Positions 52,616-61,424 of a stretch of DNA of 64,000 nt are shown piece after piece; position 1 is the stretch's first letter, and each line of letters begins with the position of its first letter. The notes under the pieces were generated by a model that was not told where the DNA came from, did not search any database, and worked only from the letters and a program-made list of their open reading frames with translations. The position numbers were made by a program, and so were the translations under genes. Source of the DNA: Niabella beijingensis (GTDB lineage: Bacteria > Bacteroidota > Bacteroidia > Chitinophagales > Chitinophagaceae); assembly GCF_020034665.1 (NCBI RefSeq), contig NZ_JAIQDI010000002.1, forward strand, positions 1,922,001 to 1,986,000, given 5' to 3'.

Positions 52616-53344
52616 ATGAAAAACAAAAAGGAAGAGGTAAATGAAATTACGATTGACAACTATTGGAACAACCATTACATCAATCGTAGCAACTGGCTTA
52701 GAGCCGCGGTGCTGGGAGCCAATGACGGTATTATATCCGTGTCCAGTCTGGCTATTGGAATAGCGGCAGCAAGCACAACAAGAGAACCGGTATTGCTGGC
52801 TACTATTGCCTCGCTTGTTGCCGGAGCCCTGTCAATGGCGGCAGGCGAATACGTGTCTGTAAGTTCACAGACTGATATTGAAAAAGCCGACATAGAAAGG
52901 GAAGCAAAAGAACTCCGTGATATGCCGGAAACAGAACGCAACATATTGGCAGAAATCTATGAAAGGCGTGGATTGAAAAAAGAAACCGCCATGCAGGTAG
53001 CTAAGGAACTGATGGAAAAAGATGCTTTGGCTGCCCATGTTAGGGATGAGTTGGGGATTAACGAAATCAGCAAGGCAAACCCCATGCAGGCGGCACTGGC
53101 TTCAGGGGCATCTTTCACGGCAGGCGGAATATTGCCTTTAGCAGTAACGCTGCTGGCTCCCATTGTGGGGATGGAATACTGGCTCTACTGTTTTACGCTT
53201 GTCTTTCTCATTTTGTTGGGAATAGTATCGGCAAAAACAGGCGGTGCGGGCATCGGTAAAGCTATTGTAAGAATTGCTATCTGGGGAACAATTGCAATGG
53301 GCTTGTCTGCATTGGTGGGGCATCTGTTTGGTGTAAATGTTTAA
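52616..53344 (+). CDS. VIT1/CCC1-family Fe2+/Mn2+ transporter
   Basis: 242 aa. Membrane segments at the N- and C-termini surround a central helical cytosolic part. The start NWLRAAVLGANDGIISVSSL is the VIT family opening and GALSMAAGEYVSVSSQ the second family motif. Exports or stores Mn2+ or Fe2+. Co-transcribed with the P2 ATPase. Confidence 0.92.
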   Translation: MKNKKEEVNEITIDNYWNNHYINRSNWLRAAVLGANDGIISVSSLAIGIAAASTTREPVLLATIASLVAGALSMAAGEYVSVSSQTDIEKADIEREAKELRDMPETERNILAEIYERRGLKKETAMQVAKELMEKDALAAHVRDELGINEISKANPMQAALASGASFTAGGILPLAVTLLAPIVGMEYWLYCFTLVFLILLGIVSAKTGGAGIGKAIVRIAIWGTIAMGLSALVGHLFGVNV

Positions 53345-53459
53345 TGATAGCTAATAATCTTTCCGGAGCTAATAACTGTGAAAAAGGTACAATGGGATAA
53401 CTGAAAATTTGAACCGCATATATAGAATAATTAAGTCTTAATATCTAAAGTGAAAGTCA

Positions 53460-54287
53460 ATGACGGGATTTTATACAAAAATCATGGAGGAGTTAGAAGA
53501 AGAAATAAAAGAATTGACATACGAGCAAGGCAATGTTTTAGCTTCCTCTGAAAAAGCAGTTGAACTTATTTTACATAAGACCTCTGAATTGAAAGAATAT
53601 GTATTAAAGACGGGGTTTAAAAATGTGCAGGAAGAAATACACTTTTTCAAATATCAGAAACCAGCCATTATAGCAAAGCTGATTTACCACAATGCTATCT
53701 ACAAAATTGAGGCACGGAAACCTTACGGAGCAAAGCCGATAAGAAAATACCTTAACAAAGAACTGAAAAAACTCAAAAGGTTCTTTGATAATAACCTTGA
53801 TTTCTATAAGTATTATCGTAGCAATAATTCTTTTCTTGATGAAAATTTTTTTGTACGTGGCAAGCACGATATAAAACTGTGGCTGGACACCTACTACTTC
53901 CAATCAGACCAAACCTTTTCCACTTCCCATGATTATAAGGTTGCTAAGATAATTGCCAACGACTTGATACAAGTTTATATCGAAGGTCAACTGTACAGCA
54001 AAACCCAAGACAGTAATTCGGCATCCACAGAAATATTGAATTGGACAGGTAGTAAAGTTGCAATGATTGAACTAATCTATGCGCTGCATTATCAGGGTGT
54101 TTTTGATAATGGGAACAGTGACATAAGGATGATAGCCAAGTATTTTGAGAATGCGTTTAGTGTTGATTTAGGCGATTTTTACCATACATATTTGGAAATT
54201 AAAAACAGAAAAATTAATCGAACAAAATTTATTGATACGTTGCGGGATGGTCTCATTAAGAAAATGGATGAGCAGGACGAAAAATAG
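53460..54287 (+). CDS. rteC: RteC-family regulator, copy 1
   Basis: 275 aa, helical, no membrane segments. Long opening helix (EELEEEIKELTYEQ), then IHFFKYQKPAIIAKLIYHNAI typical of RteC, the activator of the excision operon in CTnDOT. A second RteC lies at 59537-60385. Plus-strand orientation, at the end of the cargo. A later ATG (53484) is possible. Confidence 0.85.
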   Translation: MTGFYTKIMEELEEEIKELTYEQGNVLASSEKAVELILHKTSELKEYVLKTGFKNVQEEIHFFKYQKPAIIAKLIYHNAIYKIEARKPYGAKPIRKYLNKELKKLKRFFDNNLDFYKYYRSNNSFLDENFFVRGKHDIKLWLDTYYFQSDQTFSTSHDYKVAKIIANDLIQVYIEGQLYSKTQDSNSASTEILNWTGSKVAMIELIYALHYQGVFDNGNSDIRMIAKYFENAFSVDLGDFYHTYLEIKNRKINRTKFIDTLRDGLIKKMDEQDEK

Positions 54288-54359
54288 GCTTATTGTCTTA
54301 TTTGAGCGTGTCATCGCCTGATTTTACCAACGCACAAAAAACCGCTGAAAAAATGCAAA

Positions 54360-54430
54360 CGCTGTCGGGCTATCCGCTATATCTTTTGTTCGTTCCTAAC
54401 AAAAGGATGCCGCTTCTATCCCTCACGCTA
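54360..54430 (-). ncRNA. Candidate structured RNA downstream of the ORF6N gene
   Basis: Read on the minus strand, directly after the ORF6N stop, it contains GCGTGAGGGATAGAAGCGGC, a hairpin CTTTTGT/ACAAAAG (54383-54389 and 54399-54405) and ATATAGCGGATAGCCCGAC. I recall this sequence as a recurrent intergenic element of Bacteroidota, possibly of the Flavo-1 RNA type, but cannot verify it. Confidence 0.4.
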
Positions 54431-55309
54431 TATGCCATTCAGGAAACTAAGCATCTTGCCGATTTCTGCATTCATCTTTGAAAAGGCAAACCATTTTTTA
54501 CCTAAGTCTTTTAACGATGCCCCGATGTGGTACAGTTCCGTACCGTCTATGATTAAAAAACGGTCGTGGGCATGAGCAAAAACGTGGATAGTAACAGGCG
54601 GGTACTGGCTGTTATGGCGTTGTACGTCCAGTTGCAGTTGGTTACTGATGCTCTTTGTATAGATAGTGGCAGATACAGCCTGCCCACGCTTCGCAAGCAG
54701 GGTAAGGACTGTATCATCCACATAGTTGTCAATCAGTATAATGGAACGTTGTGCGCTTCGGATAATATCAGCAACAAAAGTGTAAGCATCGAATATCTGC
54801 CCATCGTAGAAAATACCCTTATCACTGCGCAGCTTGCCGCTTTCCAGTGCCTTAAAGATTTCTTCAAATTTGCCGTCTGCTTCTATTTGCTTTAGTTCTA
54901 TTTTATCCATCCGGGAGAACAGCACAGCGTTACCCATCAACAACCTGCGCATTTCTACAAATGCGTTCATAATCTCAATACTGACCTTTACGGCTATATC
55001 GCTGCGCAATACAGCCGATAGCATGGCGACCCCTTGCTCCGTAAATACGTGGGCTAAATAACGCCGTCCGCCCCGTCCGGCGTTTGAGGTTCCAATTTGG
55101 AACCTCAAAGTTTTGCTTTCGGCATCGGTCAACTGGAAATAGAACGTGTCGGGAAACCGCTCTATATTCCTTTTCACAGCTTTGTTCAGTATCTTGGTTT
55201 CCACCTGATAAAGTTTAGCCAGGTCTTCATCAATCATAACCTGTTTACCCCTTACTGTATAGATAAGGGTTTCTATTTCCTTTCGGCTTATGACAATATT
55301 ATCGCTCAT
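54428..55309 (-). CDS. ORF6N-domain protein with a PLD-like C-terminal domain
   Basis: 293 aa. ORF6N (KilA-N-like) DNA-binding domain at about 5-95 (TVRGKQVMIDEDLAKLYQV, FPDTFYFQL). The C-terminal half (165-275) has HDRFLIID (H248, R250, D255), which equals HxKx4D of phospholipase D/nuclease proteins with Arg for Lys, then HIGASLKDLG. Could be an endonuclease or a regulator. In the excision operon 15 bp after topB. Confidence 0.8.
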   Translation of the reverse strand: MSDNIVISRKEIETLIYTVRGKQVMIDEDLAKLYQVETKILNKAVKRNIERFPDTFYFQLTDAESKTLRFQIGTSNAGRGGRRYLAHVFTEQGVAMLSAVLRSDIAVKVSIEIMNAFVEMRRLLMGNAVLFSRMDKIELKQIEADGKFEEIFKALESGKLRSDKGIFYDGQIFDAYTFVADIIRSAQRSIILIDNYVDDTVLTLLAKRGQAVSATIYTKSISNQLQLDVQRHNSQYPPVTIHVFAHAHDRFLIIDGTELYHIGASLKDLGKKWFAFSKMNAEIGKMLSFLNGI

Positions 55310-55323
55310 TTTTTGGGTATTAT

Positions 55324-57384
55324 TTAAAACTGAAAAGCGGTTTCTCCTTTGTCATTCATTACAATAGAGGCATTGAACTTTTTACCTGCTTTACTTTTCA
55401 TGCCTTTGATAAAGGATGTTTTGTTTTTCCTTACAAGGTTTTCAACTTCTGCAATGCTTAAATGCACGCCGCAGATATTGCGGAAAAGAAGCCAGTTGCA
55501 AGCCTCGTCCGGGCATTTAACTACCTTATCCCGGATAATTAGTTGCTGGCTTTTACATTTCGGGCAGGTTAGTTCGGGATGCTTTTCTTTGGCAATGCTC
55601 ATATCCAAAAGTTCCTGCGTAATGGAAGCGGCATAACTTTCCATGTCTTTGTGAAAAGCGGTTGCATCCCCCTCGTTATTTTCAATTTTCTGCAAAGCCA
55701 TTTCCCATTCGGCGGTCATGGCTACATCAGCAATTTTTTTATCCTTTACCGATTGGTAAACCTGTAATCCTTTTTCGGTTGGGATGAGGGATTTTTTTTC
55801 ACGCCTGATATAATCCCTTTTAAAAAGGGTTTCAATAATGGCGGCTCTCGTGGCTGGTGTACCAATACCGATACCTTGCAGGGCTTTCCGTTCGTCTTCG
55901 TTCTCTATTTCCCTCCCGGCATTTTCCATTGCCGCCAATAAGCCCGCCTCTGTATAAAGCACAGGCGGTTTGGCTTTCTTTTCCAATACGGATGCTTCTT
56001 TTATTTTCAGTTCATCACCGACTTTTAACTCCGGCAATTCCTGTACTGGCTCACTGTCTTCCTCTGTAAAATTTCCCCTGATGGCACGCCATCCGGGTTC
56101 CATAATTTTGCATCCCTTTACTGCAAAATCATAATGCAAAGCCTGCAATGTGATGTCGGTTATTTCTTTGGAACAGGCTTGCGATATGGCTTCCAGCAAG
56201 CGAAAGGCAATCATATCGTATATGGCATCTTCTTTTGCTGGTAAAGCGGAGGGGGTTTTGTCGGTAATCAGTAAACCGTGATGGTCTGTTACCTTTACAT
56301 CGTTCACAATGCGTTTATTGAAACGTCCCCATTTAATTTTGGCAAGCGCATCTTTACAGGATGGTCTTGCTTCCAATGCCCTGATGAGTGCAGGAATTTC
56401 CGCCCACATATCTTCGGGTATGTACTTGCTTCCGGTGCGGGGATAGGTGATAAATTTCTTTTCGTACAGGCTTTGTGCAATGTTCAATGTTTCTTCGGCT
56501 GAAAATCCCAACCTTTTATTAGCTTCCTTTTGCAGCCCCGTTAAGTCAAACAGCAACGGCGGTTGCTCCGAAACCGTTTTTGTTTCTGCTGCCGTAACGG
56601 TAGCCGTTCCGCTTCGCTGAATGGATTTAAGCGTATTTTCAGCAAGTTGTTTATCGTCCCATTTTGTTTTGGAAAGGCTTTTGAAATCAACAAACTCCTT
56701 ACGGTGTTCCAACTGTATTTGCCAATAGTTCTGAACGGTAAAGTTTTTGTTTTCCAGATAGCGTTTACAAACCAGGGCGAGCGTGGGCGTTTGTACACGT
56801 CCGAGCGAGTACACGCCACGCCCTGCCGCAATGCTCAATGCCTGCGAAGCATTGATGCCCACCAACCAGTCAGCCCGGCTTCGCCCTTGCCCTGCACGAT
56901 ACAGCCCGTCAAAATCGCTTCCGGGTTTCAGGTTATCAAAACCCTGCTTAATGGCTTTTTCAGTAAGTGAGCTTATCCATAAGCGCTGAAAGGGTTTGCC
57001 ACATTTCAAATACTCATAAATGTACCTGAAGATAAGCTCACCCTCACGCCCGGCATCGGTTGCTACGATAATGCTATTGCAACGACCAATGACCTGCTCT
57101 ATAATCTTCAACTGTTTTACCGCTCCGCTATCGGGAACAAAACTTTTATCCTTTTTTATCTTCCGTACCGTCAGTAAAAAAGGATTGGGCAATATGGGCA
57201 GGGCTTCTCTTTGGAAGCCTGATAGCCCGTAGTCTTCCGGCATAGCCAGCCCGACCAGATGCCCCAACGCCCATGTTACCTGATAGCCGTTCCCTGTCAG
57301 GTAGCCATCCTTTTTATCGGTGGCTCCCAACAAGGCGGCTATTTCACGGGCTACACTTGGTTTTTCTGCAATCACTGCTTTCAT
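55324..57384 (-). CDS. topB: DNA topoisomerase III-type (TopB/Exc)
   Basis: 686 aa type IA topoisomerase: Toprim at the start (MKAVIAEKPSVAREIAAL, TDAGREGELI), catalytic tyrosine in FITYPRTGS and a C-terminal zinc-type tail (CPKCKSQQLI, CPDEACNW). In CTnDOT the Exc topoisomerase works in element excision. 25 bp after the DUF3945 gene. Confidence 0.95.
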   Translation of the reverse strand: MKAVIAEKPSVAREIAALLGATDKKDGYLTGNGYQVTWALGHLVGLAMPEDYGLSGFQREALPILPNPFLLTVRKIKKDKSFVPDSGAVKQLKIIEQVIGRCNSIIVATDAGREGELIFRYIYEYLKCGKPFQRLWISSLTEKAIKQGFDNLKPGSDFDGLYRAGQGRSRADWLVGINASQALSIAAGRGVYSLGRVQTPTLALVCKRYLENKNFTVQNYWQIQLEHRKEFVDFKSLSKTKWDDKQLAENTLKSIQRSGTATVTAAETKTVSEQPPLLFDLTGLQKEANKRLGFSAEETLNIAQSLYEKKFITYPRTGSKYIPEDMWAEIPALIRALEARPSCKDALAKIKWGRFNKRIVNDVKVTDHHGLLITDKTPSALPAKEDAIYDMIAFRLLEAISQACSKEITDITLQALHYDFAVKGCKIMEPGWRAIRGNFTEEDSEPVQELPELKVGDELKIKEASVLEKKAKPPVLYTEAGLLAAMENAGREIENEDERKALQGIGIGTPATRAAIIETLFKRDYIRREKKSLIPTEKGLQVYQSVKDKKIADVAMTAEWEMALQKIENNEGDATAFHKDMESYAASITQELLDMSIAKEKHPELTCPKCKSQQLIIRDKVVKCPDEACNWLLFRNICGVHLSIAEVENLVRKNKTSFIKGMKSKAGKKFNASIVMNDKGETAFQF

Positions 57385-57408
57385 AACATTTCCTCCTTTT
57401 TGTAGTGA

Positions 57409-58887
57409 TTACCTTTTGATGCCTTTGGATTTAGCCCGGGCTTTGGGCGCATCCTGCTTTTGCTGCTGCTTTTTGTCATTCGGCGCCTGCTGCTTCGGCT
57501 TCAAAGGCTCATTGATGTTCTTTGTAGCCTCGTTGGTTTTTCCATCGGAATTAACTGCGACCTGCGTTTTATTAGCTTCGGCAGGTTGTATTTTCTCTTT
57601 CAGCTTGTTCGGGTTGGTGAAAGAAAAGTCTGTTTGACCTGTTTCCTTATTGAATGTGATATAGCCCTGATAGCTTTTACCTTTCTTGTCAATTAGCCCA
57701 TCAATATGAATTGTTATACCCGCATTGTACTTTTCATATTGCTGGTCTGTCAGCTCTTTACCTCTATATATGTGTGATGCTTCATACGGTGGCTGTCCCT
57801 GCTGTCTTGCCTGTTGGCTTTGTGTCTGGTTCTGCGCATTGCTCCTGTCAAAAAGAAATTCAATGAAACGCTTATCAGCGTTGTACTGAATAGGCGCACT
57901 GAAAGGTTCTCCTTTCTTAGAAATCATACCCTCCAAAAGAAGCGGCTTGCCCTCCAGCAAAGTTTGTTTTTGCTCTGCATTGAGTATTACGCCTTTAAAT
58001 TCATTGGGTATTCTCATCCAGTCCTGCCGTAAGGCGACAACCTCATTGGTCAATCGGTCAATGCTGATGATGGAGGGTATTTTTTCTCCAGTCTTGGAGT
58101 TGGTCAAATCCACCACACGCCCCATGTTCCCGGTTTTGAGCAAATTCTCCTTATCCTCTTTGGTAAATTCATGACCGAAGAAAGGTGTATTAAGGTTTGG
58201 TTCTTTTCGGATGCCGTGAATGGCGACTACTGCGCTTCCGTTTTCACCGGGTTGCAGCGAAAGCCTTGCATCCATACGGGTAACTGCCGTACCGAGGTTA
58301 AGGCTTACTGGCATTAATATATTGGTTTTGTACCCCCTTAACAGGGTGTCCATTACGCCAGCCTTTTCAAGCCTTTCCTTGCTTAACCCCAAATTGTTCA
58401 TGGTTTCCCAATCAATCTGCTCCGGCTTAAAACGATACTCCGTTGTTTCCGGCTTCGCCTGTGTTGTAGTTGCATTAGGCGTTGTCTGTGCTGTTTCCAT
58501 ATCTTTTTTATTTTGCTGTTCCTTTGGCTCTTTTACCTCATGCTTTGCCATGATTGCTTCGCCCTCTTTGGTTGGCGCATCAACCTGTTTCTGCATTTCT
58601 TTGGCAGTATCAACCGCCTCTGATGCCGGGACTTTAAAGAAATTGAAGTGGGCAGGATTTTTAAGCTGCCGCCAAAAGTTGGAGAAGAAGTTGGAAAATA
58701 TATCCCCGCTCTTATCCACCCGCATAAACTGGCTTTGGTTTTTCTTATCGGCATCAACGGTTTGCAGTTCTCCGTTTTTGTCTATCCCTGTAACTGCCTG
58801 GATTTTCTTTTTGTCTTTATCCAGCACCAACAAAATATCCGAAAGCTGTTCGGGATATTGTGGGTTTGTCGTTGTCTGTTCACTCAT
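57409..58887 (-). CDS. DUF3945-domain ICE protein
   Basis: 492 aa. Gln/Lys-rich linkers separate a middle domain (WETMNNLGLSKERLEKAG, DUF3945/DUF4099-like), a repeat of the same type, and a low-complexity basic tail. Lies between the HTH gene and topB, the place of orf3 in CTnDOT. Function unknown; probably DNA processing. Confidence 0.85.
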   Translation of the reverse strand: MSEQTTTNPQYPEQLSDILLVLDKDKKKIQAVTGIDKNGELQTVDADKKNQSQFMRVDKSGDIFSNFFSNFWRQLKNPAHFNFFKVPASEAVDTAKEMQKQVDAPTKEGEAIMAKHEVKEPKEQQNKKDMETAQTTPNATTTQAKPETTEYRFKPEQIDWETMNNLGLSKERLEKAGVMDTLLRGYKTNILMPVSLNLGTAVTRMDARLSLQPGENGSAVVAIHGIRKEPNLNTPFFGHEFTKEDKENLLKTGNMGRVVDLTNSKTGEKIPSIISIDRLTNEVVALRQDWMRIPNEFKGVILNAEQKQTLLEGKPLLLEGMISKKGEPFSAPIQYNADKRFIEFLFDRSNAQNQTQSQQARQQGQPPYEASHIYRGKELTDQQYEKYNAGITIHIDGLIDKKGKSYQGYITFNKETGQTDFSFTNPNKLKEKIQPAEANKTQVAVNSDGKTNEATKNINEPLKPKQQAPNDKKQQQKQDAPKARAKSKGIKR

Positions 58888-58974
58888 GATACTTATTTTT
58901 TAATGTTGTTATTTTCCGAAAGTAGCCGGAGGCTATACGCAAAGGCGGTATCTGTCTTCTATTGGCGCAGTTTG

Positions 58975-59283
58975 TCATGTATTGTCCTTTGTGCGTTGCA
59001 GGGGCGCATTGAAACTTTCCCGGATAAACTGGTGTACATCGGATAGTTTATAATATAGCTTGCCGCTAATGGTGTAATAGGGCAGCTTACCGGACGAACG
59101 GTATCGTTGCAATGAACGGTGGCTTATTTTGAGCATTTGTAATAAGTCCTGATTGTCCAGCAGTTCTTCACCGTCTATGCTGTTGCGCTGTTTCTGTATA
59201 TCGTTGATATTATCGTTCAGGATATTAAAGCGTTCCATAATGCGCTCCATCCATGAGATAAATTCCATTCTGTCTATGTTCAT
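58975..59283 (-). CDS. Helix-turn-helix, excisionase-like protein
   Basis: 102 aa with a helical N-terminus and an HTH of MerR/Xis type (LLQMLKISHRSLQRYRSSGK, then LPYYTISGKLYYKLSDVHQF). Matches DNA-bending Xis factors (Xis2d-like) of Bacteroidota ICEs. First gene of the topB operon on the minus strand. Confidence 0.8.
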   Translation of the reverse strand: MNIDRMEFISWMERIMERFNILNDNINDIQKQRNSIDGEELLDNQDLLQMLKISHRSLQRYRSSGKLPYYTISGKLYYKLSDVHQFIRESFNAPLQRTKDNT

Positions 59284-59456
59284 ACCGATACGCTTTAATT
59301 ACGGTACAAAATTGAATTGCATGGCTCGGTTTGTCTTCCGATACGTGTCTATCAAAAAGGCAGATTTTTTTATTTTTTTGTACTTGGTATAAAGTGCGTT
59401 TTATAAGCCGTTTGCTGCGTTTTTTCGTAAATGGTAAGGCATCCAAAGAGGGGATA

Positions 59457-59478
59457 TGTCTATATACACATATAGACA
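59457..59478. promoter_or_regulatory. Palindrome upstream of the excision operon, candidate RteC site
   Basis: Exact 9-bp arms TGTCTATAT / ATATAGACA around ACAC. It lies between the second rteC and the HTH gene, about 175 bp before the HTH start. In CTnDOT RteC binds inverted half-sites upstream of the excision promoter, so this is a candidate operator (inference). Confidence 0.5.
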
Positions 59479-59486
59479 AATGGGCA

Positions 59487-59521
59487 AAAAAAGAACAGCA
59501 CCAATGATGCTGTTCTTTTTT
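59487..59521. terminator. Bidirectional terminator after the second rteC
   Basis: Exact 14-bp stem AAAAAAGAACAGCA (59487-59500) / TGCTGTTCTTTTTT (59508-59521) with a 7-nt loop. It ends the rteC transcript, so the excision operon needs its own promoter. Confidence 0.85.
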
Positions 59522-59536
59522 AAGGAAAGACGGATA

Positions 59537-60385
59537 TTAAAAGCTATCTTCTTTATCCATGTATTCTTCTAAGTTGGATTTCAGTTGGTCTATAAATAAC
59601 GTCCGGGAGCCGGAGCGGGTCTTCATTCGGTGGAAGCTGTTATGAACGTCATTGAGCGAAACACGAAATAATATCTGAAACACCATGCTGATTTTCCGAA
59701 TGCCTATTTTCCCGTATGCAATGGCTCCAGCCGCATAGAGGGCATAAATCAGTTCAATAAGGGCATTCTTTGATTGTGTCCAGAAAATATCTTTCGTTCC
59801 ATCGTTTTGTAACAGAATATCCGGGTTTTGTTCAGGGGTTATCTTTGTCGTAAGGTAATTATAGATGAGTTCGTTGCCTATGATTTTTGCCACCTTATAA
59901 TCGAAATAGGTGGAGAATTTTGGGTCTATTTCAAACACAAAACTGCTTAACCCATCATTGTAGTTAATGTTCCCCAACATAAAATACTGTTCGTCCCGGT
60001 CAGTCCTGCCGGAACGGTAGTATCGGTAAAAATCCGAATTGCATATATACTCCCTATATTCCTGTTTCAGTTCTTTTAGTTGCAGGGCGAAATAGCTTTG
60101 GTACAATTTCCCATTGTTTGCGGGACAAGCTGTTTCAATCCTATATACTTTGTTGTAGTAAATGAGTTTCCCCAGGATATTAGGCTTCACCTGTTTGAAA
60201 AAATGAACTTCATCTTCTTTGCAGGAAAAGCCCTCTTTTATCACATCTTCTTTGACGGTGCAAAGAAGTTCCCGAAGATAAAGCGTCATCTTATACGCCT
60301 CGTCAATAACGCTGGATGTTTCGGCAGAAAACTTTCTTTCCTGTTTTTGGATTTCCGAAACAATTTTGTGTAACGGATGCTTCAT
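59537..60385 (-). CDS. rteC: RteC-family regulator, copy 2
   Basis: 282 aa, same architecture as the protein at 53460 (EVHFFKQVKPNILGKLIYYNKV; later LIELIYALYAAGAIAYGK), but clearly diverged. Upstream of the Xis-like, DUF3945 and topB genes, so most likely the direct activator of excision. A CCCAAGTT/AACTTGGG palindrome lies upstream of it. Confidence 0.87.
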   Translation of the reverse strand: MKHPLHKIVSEIQKQERKFSAETSSVIDEAYKMTLYLRELLCTVKEDVIKEGFSCKEDEVHFFKQVKPNILGKLIYYNKVYRIETACPANNGKLYQSYFALQLKELKQEYREYICNSDFYRYYRSGRTDRDEQYFMLGNINYNDGLSSFVFEIDPKFSTYFDYKVAKIIGNELIYNYLTTKITPEQNPDILLQNDGTKDIFWTQSKNALIELIYALYAAGAIAYGKIGIRKISMVFQILFRVSLNDVHNSFHRMKTRSGSRTLFIDQLKSNLEEYMDKEDSF

Positions 60386-60453
60386 AGTTAAGATTTGCTT
60401 TCACTAAGGGAAGATTACGATTACAAAGTTTATCTTTAACTATGAATTTGTTT

Positions 60454-60475
60454 CCCAAGTTAAACCCAACTTGGG
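60454..60475. promoter_or_regulatory. Palindrome upstream of the second rteC
   Basis: CCCAAGTT (60454-60461) / AACTTGGG (60468-60475). ACCCAA and TTGGGT overlap it as a second, odd-centred palindrome. Could be an operator or a terminator of an antisense transcript. Confidence 0.45.
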
Positions 60476-60537
60476 TGATATTTTTTATTAGAAGCGATAC
60501 TTTTAGCGGTTCTTAATTTTATTGCGATAAATCAACC

Positions 60538-60714
60538 TTATCGTCTTAGTTTTCCCATTTTGGGGGAATGTTGAGGTTGAGCGGAGGTAGGTTTATCAAC
60601 TTTCGGGGAAGTCGTATTTGTCTGATTTGCAATGTCTTTTAGCTGGTTTAATCGCCGCAAATCTTCTAATAGCGAGTTCGAGTTCTGTACCAAGGGGTTC
60701 ACAGAAGCACTCAT
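60538..60714 (-). CDS. Small hypothetical protein near the ICE right end
   Basis: 58 aa from ATG 60714 (MSASVNPLVQNSN), with a helical segment (LLEDLRRLNQLKDIAN) and a polar Pro/Lys tail. The ATG lies within the loop-proximal part of a perfect hairpin. A longer frame starts at 60777. Weak evidence for coding. Confidence 0.4.
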   Translation of the reverse strand: MSASVNPLVQNSNSLLEDLRRLNQLKDIANQTNTTSPKVDKPTSAQPQHSPKMGKLRR

Positions 60715-60727
60715 TATTGAGTGCTTC
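60704..60727. repeat. Perfect hairpin covering the start of the 58-aa gene
   Basis: GAAGCACTCA (60704-60713) and TGAGTGCTTC (60718-60727) with a 4-nt loop. It could control translation or be an end of a former insertion. Confidence 0.55.
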
Positions 60728-60822
60728 TTTCGTTTAAATAAATGATTTAATTGACTTTCTGAAAAAATCGGTGCCAAACAGACATTAAACGGATCAGGTT
60801 GAATATTTTGGGAATGCAGCGA

Positions 60823-61395
60823 CTAAGCATAAATATTTGCGAGTCTGAAAAGAAAGAAGTTAATATCTCTTACGCCTCTTGCAGCGGCTCTGAAGGCTTT
60901 GATTTTAGCGTTAAAGGATTCGGCAGCAGCATTGATACTCCGGTTACCAAAGTAATTAAGGATACTTTGATGGTGGGTTTCGATAGACCTGGCTACCGTT
61001 CGGAACACTTTTAACCCGGATGTTTCAACTTCATTATATCAGAGCGCCAGCTTTTTAAATGCGATTATTTTATCAGTACAGTTGGAAAAAATATCACTTA
61101 GTTTTTTTGATAGTTTATAGACTTTTTCAATAGCTGGATAGCGTTCAAATAGTAGCCGGGCCCGATGTAATTGGGATGATGTCCAGGCAGCTTTATGTTT
61201 GAACAGCAGATAACGGCTGCGGGCCAGTAACTGCTTGGGCGAGTCTACATTGGACAAAAGCTCCGGGATATACGGTCCCTTACTTTTTTTAGCCTCCGCG
61301 ATGGCATCATTTTCTTTATCCAGCTCTTCCCATCGGTGTTTAATACGCATTTCCTGTACGGCTTCAACCGCCAGTTGCTGTACGTGAATTTAATT
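60823..61395 (-). pseudogene. ISL3-type (ISAon1-like) transposase remnant
   Basis: C-terminal half of an ISL3-family transposase, recognised by HVQQLAVEAVQEMRIKHRW at the start and YFGNRSINAAAESFNAKIK later. The two open pieces are in the same frame and joined by a single TGA (61039-61041) where ISL3 relatives have Trp. The N-terminal half is missing beyond 61395. No terminal inverted repeats or target duplication were found. Confidence 0.85.
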
Positions 61396-61424
61396 TTCTC
61401 TATTTGTAAAATTGAAACCAAATT

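Noticed and set aside
54293..54481. A 62-codon plus-strand frame at the end of rteC
   Set aside because: It covers the candidate structured RNA and the ORF6N 3' end on the other strand; no motif.
13090..60714. CRISPR arrays or regular spacer repeats in the ICE
   Set aside because: Only hairpins and short dispersed motifs were seen; no repeat-spacer structure.
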